Shown here in pieces: positions 59,608-64,000 of a DNA stretch of 64,000 bases. The notes below the pieces were generated by a model, which was given only the letters and a program-made list of their open reading frames with translations, had not been told where the DNA came from and did no database searches. Position 1 is the first letter of the stretch, and the number at the start of each line of letters is the position of its first letter. The position numbers and the translations under genes were made by a program. The stretch spans positions 283,275 to 347,274 of the forward strand of contig NZ_JAFFSX010000009.1 in the NCBI RefSeq assembly GCF_017948485.1. The letters are read 5' to 3'. The DNA comes from Streptomyces sp. GESEQ-35 (GTDB taxonomy: Bacteria > Actinomycetota > Actinomycetes > Streptomycetales > Streptomycetaceae).

Positions 59608-60449
59608 TTCACGGCTCCCAACGACAGGCCCTGGACCAGCTTGTCCTGGGCGGCGAACCCCGCGGCGAGCACCGGCAGGGAGATCACGAGCGACGCGGCG
59701 CACACCTTGGCCAGGAACAGGCCCTGGCTGGTGATGAAGCCGGTCAGGAAGACGGGGGCTGTTTCGGCTACGACGCCGGTCAGCACCCGCGCGAAGAGCA
59801 GTTCGTTCCAGCTGAAGATGAAACAGATCAGTGAGGTCGCGGCGATGCCGGGGAGGGCGATGGGGGCCACCACGCGCGCGAGGATGGTCGGCAGGTTCGC
59901 TCCGTCCACCCTTGCCGCCTCGATGACCTCCACCGGGACCTCGGACAGGAACGACTGCATCATCCACACCGCGATCGGCAGGTTCATGGAGGTGTAGAGG
60001 ATGACCAGCAGCCAGATGTTGTCCAGCATGTCCGTGTTCTTCGCGAACAGGTAGATGGGCAGGAGGCCTGCCACTACCGGCAGCATCTTCGTGGACAGGA
60101 AGAAGAACAGGACGTCCGTCCACTTCTTCACCGGGCGGATCGACAGGGCGTACGCCGCCGGCAGGGCCAGGAGGAGTACGAACAGCGTCGATGCCACCGA
60201 TGCCACGGTCGAGTTGATCAGGGACGGCCAGGGGCTGGCGCCGCCGCCCGTGCCGAAGAACTCGCGGTAGCCGTCCAGGGTGAGGGCGGCCCCGAAGGAC
60301 GGTGGGTTGGTCGCCGCGTCCTCCTCCGAGTGGAAGGACGTCAGCGCCATCCAGGCGATGGGCAGGAAGAAGACGATGCCGGCCAGCCAGGCCACCAGGC
60401 CCAGGCTTACGCCCTTGCGCTTGCGGATGCGTACGGCGATGTCGCTCAT
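59604..60449 (-). CDS. Polyol ABC transporter permease (MalG type)
   Basis: A 281-residue permease with six helices and the coupling motif EVIEAARVDGANLPTILARVVAPIALP near residues 168-194; C-terminus DKLVQGLSLGAVK is typical of MalG-type sugar-alcohol permeases (SmoG/MtlG). It overlaps the upstream permease and downstream dehydrogenase genes by 4 bases each. Confidence 0.94.
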   Translation of the reverse strand: MSDIAVRIRKRKGVSLGLVAWLAGIVFFLPIAWMALTSFHSEEDAATNPPSFGAALTLDGYREFFGTGGGASPWPSLINSTVASVASTLFVLLLALPAAYALSIRPVKKWTDVLFFFLSTKMLPVVAGLLPIYLFAKNTDMLDNIWLLVILYTSMNLPIAVWMMQSFLSEVPVEVIEAARVDGANLPTILARVVAPIALPGIAATSLICFIFSWNELLFARVLTGVVAETAPVFLTGFITSQGLFLAKVCAASLVISLPVLAAGFAAQDKLVQGLSLGAVK

Positions 60450-61384
60450 GCGCGGCCCACCTCCTCGCGGAACAGGGACGACACGACGCGCAGGGCGAAG
60501 GTCGCGATGATGATCGAGCCGATGACCACCAGGACGCCCGCGGCCGAGGCGAGGCCGTTCTCGTGGGCCTGGTAGAAGCTCTGGTAGACGGTGTACGGGA
60601 GGTTCGCGGTGCCCAGGCCGCCCGAGGTGATCGTGAAGACCGCGTCGAAGTTCTGGACGATGTAGATCGAGCCCAGCAGGGCGCCCAGCTCCAGGTACCG
60701 GCGCAGGTGCGGGAGCGTCAGATAGCGGAAGATCTGCCAGTCGCTCGCGCCGTCCACCCGCGCGGCCTCCATCTGCTGCTGGTCGCGGCTCTGTAGGCCC
60801 GCCAGCAGGATTAGCATCATGAACGGGGTCCACTGCCAGACCAGGGCGGCCTCGACCGCGAGGAGCGGTGTGTTGGAGATCCAGTCCGGTTGTGGGCCGC
60901 CGACGTAGTGCAACAGGCCGTTGAACAGGCCGTATTCGGGGTTGTAGAGGACGTGCTTCCAGAGCAGCGCGGCGGCCACCGGGACCACCAGGAACGGGGC
61001 GATCAGCAGGGTGCGGACCAGTCCCCGGCCCTTGAACTTCCGGTCCAGGAGCAGCGCCAGGACCAGGCCGAGGACGAGGCTGGCCAGGACCACGGCCACG
61101 GTGAGCAGGACCGTGGTCCACACCGAGCGGCGCAGGTCGGCGTCGGTGAGGACTTCGGAGTAGTTGCCGAAGCCGGTGAACTCGCGGGCGTCGGGGTAGA
61201 GCGAGTTCCAGTCGAAGAACGAGATCACCAGCGTGGCCACGAACGGCAGCTGGGTCACGACGATCATGAAGATCAGGGCGGGGAGGAGGGGGGCGCGGGT
61301 GGCCCAGGCGCGCATGCGGCCCGAGGGGCGCTTCACGGCGCGGACGGATGGTGCGGAGATCGGAGCGGTGGTCGTGGCGGTCAT
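60446..61384 (-). CDS. Polyol ABC transporter permease (MalF type)
   Basis: A 312-residue permease, normal length, with the coupling motif MEAARVDGASDWQIFRYLTLPHLRR. The cytoplasmic N-terminus (about 33 residues) precedes six helices. There is no large extracytoplasmic insertion, unlike the permease at 13182. Its ATG overlaps the binding-protein stop. Confidence 0.94.
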   Translation of the reverse strand: MTATTTAPISAPSVRAVKRPSGRMRAWATRAPLLPALIFMIVVTQLPFVATLVISFFDWNSLYPDAREFTGFGNYSEVLTDADLRRSVWTTVLLTVAVVLASLVLGLVLALLLDRKFKGRGLVRTLLIAPFLVVPVAAALLWKHVLYNPEYGLFNGLLHYVGGPQPDWISNTPLLAVEAALVWQWTPFMMLILLAGLQSRDQQQMEAARVDGASDWQIFRYLTLPHLRRYLELGALLGSIYIVQNFDAVFTITSGGLGTANLPYTVYQSFYQAHENGLASAAGVLVVIGSIIIATFALRVVSSLFREEVGRA

Positions 61385-62751
61385 CGTCCCTCGTACTCCT
61401 CGGAGATCTTCTCGGCGAGCTGCTGGGACTTCTCCAGGGCCGAGTCGACGGACTGGCGTCCGGCGATGGCCGCGCTGATCTCCTGGGAGACCTTGGTGCC
61501 GAGGTCGGTGAACTCGGGGATGCCGACGAACTGGATGCCGGGCGCGGGGCGCGGCTGCACTCCCGGGTCGGTGGGCCGTGCGCCTTCGATGGCCTCCTTG
61601 GTCATCTCCTGGAAGGCGGCCGCCTCCTGGCGGTAGTCGGCGTTCTCGTACGTCGACGCGCGCTTGCCGGCGGGCACGTTGGACCAGCCGATCTCGTCGC
61701 CGACCAGCTGCTCGTACTGCTTGCTGGACGCCCAGGACACGAACTTCCAGGCGTTGTCGGGGTTGCGGGAGGCGTCCTGGATGCCCCAGGCCCAGGTGTA
61801 GAGCCAGCCGGAGGACTCGGTCTTCTCGACCGGGGCGGGGGCGTAGCCGACCTTGCCCTTGACCGGGGAGTCGGCGGACTCCAGGGAGCCGGCCGCGGAG
61901 GTGGCGTCGTACCACATGGCGACCTTGCCCTGGGTCATGTTGTTCAGGCACTCGGCGAAGCCGGACTGGGGGGCGCCGGACTCGCCGTGGTCGCGGACGA
62001 GGTCGACGTAGAACTTCACGGCCTTCTCCCACTCGGGGGAGTCGAGCCGGGCCTTCCAGTCCTTGTCGAACCAGGTACCGCCGAAGGTGTTCACGACCGT
62101 GGTGAGCGGTGCCATGACCTCGCCCCAGCCGGGCAGGCCGCGCAGACAGATGCCCTTCATCCCCGACTCGGCGCCGTCGAGTTTCGCGGCGAGGTCCGCC
62201 ACCTGGGTCCAGGTGGGGTGGGCGGGCATGGTCAGGCCCTCCTTCTCGAACACGTCCTTGCGGTACATCAGGAAGGACGACTCGCCGTAGAAGGGCTGGC
62301 CGTAGAGCTTGCCGTCGTCGGCGGTGAGGGACTGGCGCATCGGCTTGAGGACGTCCTGTTCGTCGTACGCCGGGTCCTTGGCGACGTAGGAGTCCATCTC
62401 GTGCAGCCAGTCGTTGCGGGCGTAGATCGGAATCTCGTAGTTGGACAGGGTCGCCACGTCGTACTGGCCCGCCTGGTTGGCGAAGTCCTGGCTGATCTTG
62501 TCGCGGACGTCGTTCTCGGGCAGGACGGTGAAGTTCACCTTGATGCCGGTCTCCTTGGTGAAGTGCGCGGCGGTGAGCTTCTGGAGCTCCACCATCTGCG
62601 GGTTGTTCACCATGAGGACGTTGATCGAGTTGCCGCCCGATCCGGCCCCGCCCGCGCCGACCCAGCAGCCGGTGAGCAGCGGGGCGAGCAGCGTCCCTGC
62701 GGCGACCGCGGCGAGTGTGGCTCGCGGCCTCCGACGGCTCTGGGTTCGCAT
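61381..62751 (-). CDS. Polyol/sugar ABC transporter substrate-binding lipoprotein
   Basis: A 456-residue binding lipoprotein: lipobox LTGC with Cys29 after a basic, then hydrophobic, leader; a Gly/Ser linker; then the family-1 fold (INVLMVNNPQMVELQKLTAAHFTKETGIKVNF, YDVATLSNYEIPIYARNDWL, GWLYTWAWGIQDASRN). The AWGIQDASRNPDNAWKF region and the dehydrogenase in the operon suggest a sugar alcohol (SmoE/MtlE type) ligand. Start ATG 62751 follows AGGAGCG. First structural gene of the operon. Confidence 0.93.
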   Translation of the reverse strand: MRTQSRRRPRATLAAVAAGTLLAPLLTGCWVGAGGAGSGGNSINVLMVNNPQMVELQKLTAAHFTKETGIKVNFTVLPENDVRDKISQDFANQAGQYDVATLSNYEIPIYARNDWLHEMDSYVAKDPAYDEQDVLKPMRQSLTADDGKLYGQPFYGESSFLMYRKDVFEKEGLTMPAHPTWTQVADLAAKLDGAESGMKGICLRGLPGWGEVMAPLTTVVNTFGGTWFDKDWKARLDSPEWEKAVKFYVDLVRDHGESGAPQSGFAECLNNMTQGKVAMWYDATSAAGSLESADSPVKGKVGYAPAPVEKTESSGWLYTWAWGIQDASRNPDNAWKFVSWASSKQYEQLVGDEIGWSNVPAGKRASTYENADYRQEAAAFQEMTKEAIEGARPTDPGVQPRPAPGIQFVGIPEFTDLGTKVSQEISAAIAGRQSVDSALEKSQQLAEKISEEYEGR

Positions 62752-62831
62752 GGATCGCTCCTGAATATATGGGGAGATAAGGGGTGTTGCCGGGCGTGAG
62801 AGCGCCCTACAGGAGGTGCGTTGGATTTTCA

Positions 62832-62887
62832 GACCCGGATGATTGGACCCGGATGATTGGACCTGGATGACTAGACCCGGATGACCT
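62832..62887. repeat. Four 14-bp tandem repeats at the 3' end of the DeoR gene
   Basis: Copies: 62832-62845 and 62846-62859 (both GACCCGGATGATTG), 62860-62873 (GACCTGGATGACTA, containing the DeoR stop) and 62874-62887 (GACCCGGATGACCT, inside the last DeoR codons). The array therefore runs out of the coding end into the spacer before the binding-protein gene. Confidence 0.95.
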
Positions 62888-63641
62888 GCGGCCCCAGCAG
62901 TGAGTAGCGATGGGCCTCGGCCGTCGGGAGCAGTGTGCTGGTGACGATCGCCTCCAGTGCGCCGACCTCCGCGAACCGGCAGAAGCTGACCGCCCCGAAC
63001 TTGGTGTGCACGCCCGCGAACACGGTGCGCCGGGAGGCGCGCACGGCCTGCGCCTTGACCTCGCTGACCGCGGGGTCGGGGGTGGTCAGACCGTGTTCGC
63101 GGGAGATGCCGTTGGCGCCGATGTAGGCGAGGTCGATGACGAAGCCGGCGAGCATCTTCGTCGTCCAGTGGTCGACGGTGGCGAGGGTGCCGGAGCGGAC
63201 CCGGCCGCCGAGGAGCAGCACCGAGATGTCCTCGGCCTCGGCGAGCGTGCCGGCGACCGGCAGGGACGCGGTGACCACGGTCAGCGGCCGGTCCCGGGGG
63301 AGCGCCTCGGCGATGAGCTGCGGGGTGAACCCCTCGTCGACGAAGACGGTCTCGGCGTCCCCGAGCAGCTCGGCCGCGGCGGCCGCGATACGTCGCTTCT
63401 CGGGGACATGGCTGGTGGCACGGAAGGCGAGCGTCGTCTCGAAACCGGCGCTCTCCACGGGATACGCGCCGCCGTGTGTGCGGCGGACAAGGCCGTGGTC
63501 CTCCAGGGCGCGCAGATCCCGTCGTACGGTCTCCTTGGCCACGCCCAGTTCGGCGGCGAGCGCGGTGACGTCGACCGAGCCGCTGGCGCGGGCGACCTGG
63601 ACGATCTCCCGCTGGCGTTCCTCTGCCGTCCTGATGCTCAT
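62871..63641 (-). CDS. DeoR family transcriptional regulator
   Basis: A 256-residue regulator: N-terminal DeoR helix-turn-helix (RQREIVQVARASGSVDVTALAAELGVAKETVRRDLRALEDHGLVRRTHGGAYP, about residues 9-63) and the C-terminal sugar-phosphate sensor domain (VFVDEGFTPQLIAEAL, DLAYIGANGIS and FCRFAEVGALEAIVT). Upstream of and in line with the polyol operon, it is the likely repressor, responding to a phosphorylated sugar. The frame is open upstream, but ATG 63641 gives the standard family start. Its final codons lie in the 14-bp repeat array. Confidence 0.94.
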   Translation of the reverse strand: MSIRTAEERQREIVQVARASGSVDVTALAAELGVAKETVRRDLRALEDHGLVRRTHGGAYPVESAGFETTLAFRATSHVPEKRRIAAAAAELLGDAETVFVDEGFTPQLIAEALPRDRPLTVVTASLPVAGTLAEAEDISVLLLGGRVRSGTLATVDHWTTKMLAGFVIDLAYIGANGISREHGLTTPDPAVSEVKAQAVRASRRTVFAGVHTKFGAVSFCRFAEVGALEAIVTSTLLPTAEAHRYSLLGPQVIRV

Positions 63642-63859
63642 GGCCGACACCTGCCTCCGTGCTACGCGCTTCATTGCCCGTTCGGGCCCGGTGAGGCCCT
63701 TGGAGGAAGTTGTACAGCGGGTACGCGGCACTGACCAGGTCTGTTGCGCGCCCGATACTGCCCGTGTGTGCCCGTTCGACTCTCCGCTTGCCCGCCTCGG
63801 ACCAGCGCGGCTGTCGAAAAGGGCGTGAGATCGGGCACGAGCGGTGCCCGGATACGGCG
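63642..63859. other. Upstream region of the DeoR gene
   Basis: No gene is supported. Elements of the type TGCCCG recur at about 63674, 63757 and 63766, and an inverted pair CGGGCA / TGCCCG with 7-base spacer lies at 63832-63850. These may be DeoR-type operators, but their number also reflects high GC. Confidence 0.4.
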
Positions 63860-64000
63860 AGGGGGGGGGCCCCTTCGGGGCCCCCCCCCCCCCCAGAGGT
63901 TCCGCCCCAGAAATCAGAAAGGCACGACGGGGGGGGGGGCCCCCCACGGGGGGGGGGGGGGGGGGGGGGGGCGGGTCTCCCCGGCCGGCCCCCCCCCCCC
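63860..64000. other. Low-quality G/C homopolymer end of window
   Basis: Runs of 9 to about 25 identical G or C bases alternate to the end (for example around 63863, 63885, 63929 and 63945-63971). Nothing like this occurs elsewhere in the window. It looks like a contig-edge sequencing or assembly artefact, perhaps collapsed around a real hairpin, and no feature should be called in it. Confidence 0.75.

Noticed and set aside
62832..62887. CRISPR array
   Set aside because: Units are 14 bases, contiguous and without spacers, and begin inside a coding sequence; no cas genes.
1..64000. Prophage, integrative element or tRNA attachment site
   Set aside because: No integrase, transposase, phage structural gene or tRNA was recognised; gene order is core-like throughout.

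Overview
The window is chromosomal DNA of a Streptomyces species. GC is very high, GTG and TTG starts are common, start/stop overlaps of the ATGA and GTGA type are frequent, and the gene order follows (from memory of family and synteny, not a search) the S. coelicolor stretch from pgk/tpiA to the polyol transport operon. It is mostly a core-genome region with small accessory insertions. No rRNA, tRNA, CRISPR array, transposase, prophage or large biosynthetic cluster was seen.

Layout. 1-4953: glycolysis and housekeeping on the + strand (pgk 3' end, tpiA, secG, an RbpA-family RNA polymerase-binding protein, an MFS transporter, pgi), closed by a bidirectional hairpin. 5003-8627: a PadR regulator with a MacB/FtsX-type ABC exporter (minus). 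8752-15427: a sugar uptake cluster with two substrate-binding proteins, a cytoplasmic GH13 alpha-glucosidase and two permeases, one carrying an Ig-like extracytoplasmic insertion; then a LuxR-type regulator and a FAD oxidoreductase. 18708-25391 (minus): a five-gene pentose-phosphate operon tkt-tal-zwf-opcA-pgl. 25789-31295: heme A synthesis (ctaB, ctaA), an amidohydrolase and a DrrAB-like ABC exporter. 31341-38885: an AAC(3)-like acetyltransferase, then the complete SUF operon sufR-B-D-ferredoxin-C-S-U-T. The order from the pentose-phosphate genes through ctaB/ctaA/ABC to suf also exists in mycobacteria, so this is an old actinobacterial block.

38955-49433: mixed genes: an AbfB-domain protein, an SMR pump with its TetR, dapD, a small secreted protein, an ECF sigma/anti-sigma-like pair, dapA, a two-gene unit of unknown function, a DUF3618 protein, a broken ABM-domain gene beside an intact relative, and an ArsR/SRPBCC pair. 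49444-54634: a secreted nuclease, an unknown protein and a PhoX-type phosphatase with a candidate PHO box, suggesting a phosphate-scavenging theme. 54712-58397: a GntR regulator with ACC deaminase, an NTF2-like protein, a double TerD protein and a small conserved protein. 58618-63641 (minus): DeoR regulator, lipoprotein binding protein, two permeases and a zinc alcohol/polyol dehydrogenase. Neither sugar operon contains its own ATPase, so both probably use a shared MsiK-type ATPase encoded elsewhere.

The best candidates for a second look are the permease with an inserted Cna_B-like domain, a palindrome shared by two sugar-cluster promoters, the soluble second binding protein, a 33-bp duplication that split an ABC gene pair, the nuclease promoter built from long inverted and direct repeats, and an uncharacterised acidic-peptide/Cys-rich protein pair. 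The last ~140 bases are G/C homopolymers that look like a sequencing or contig-edge artefact and should not be interpreted.
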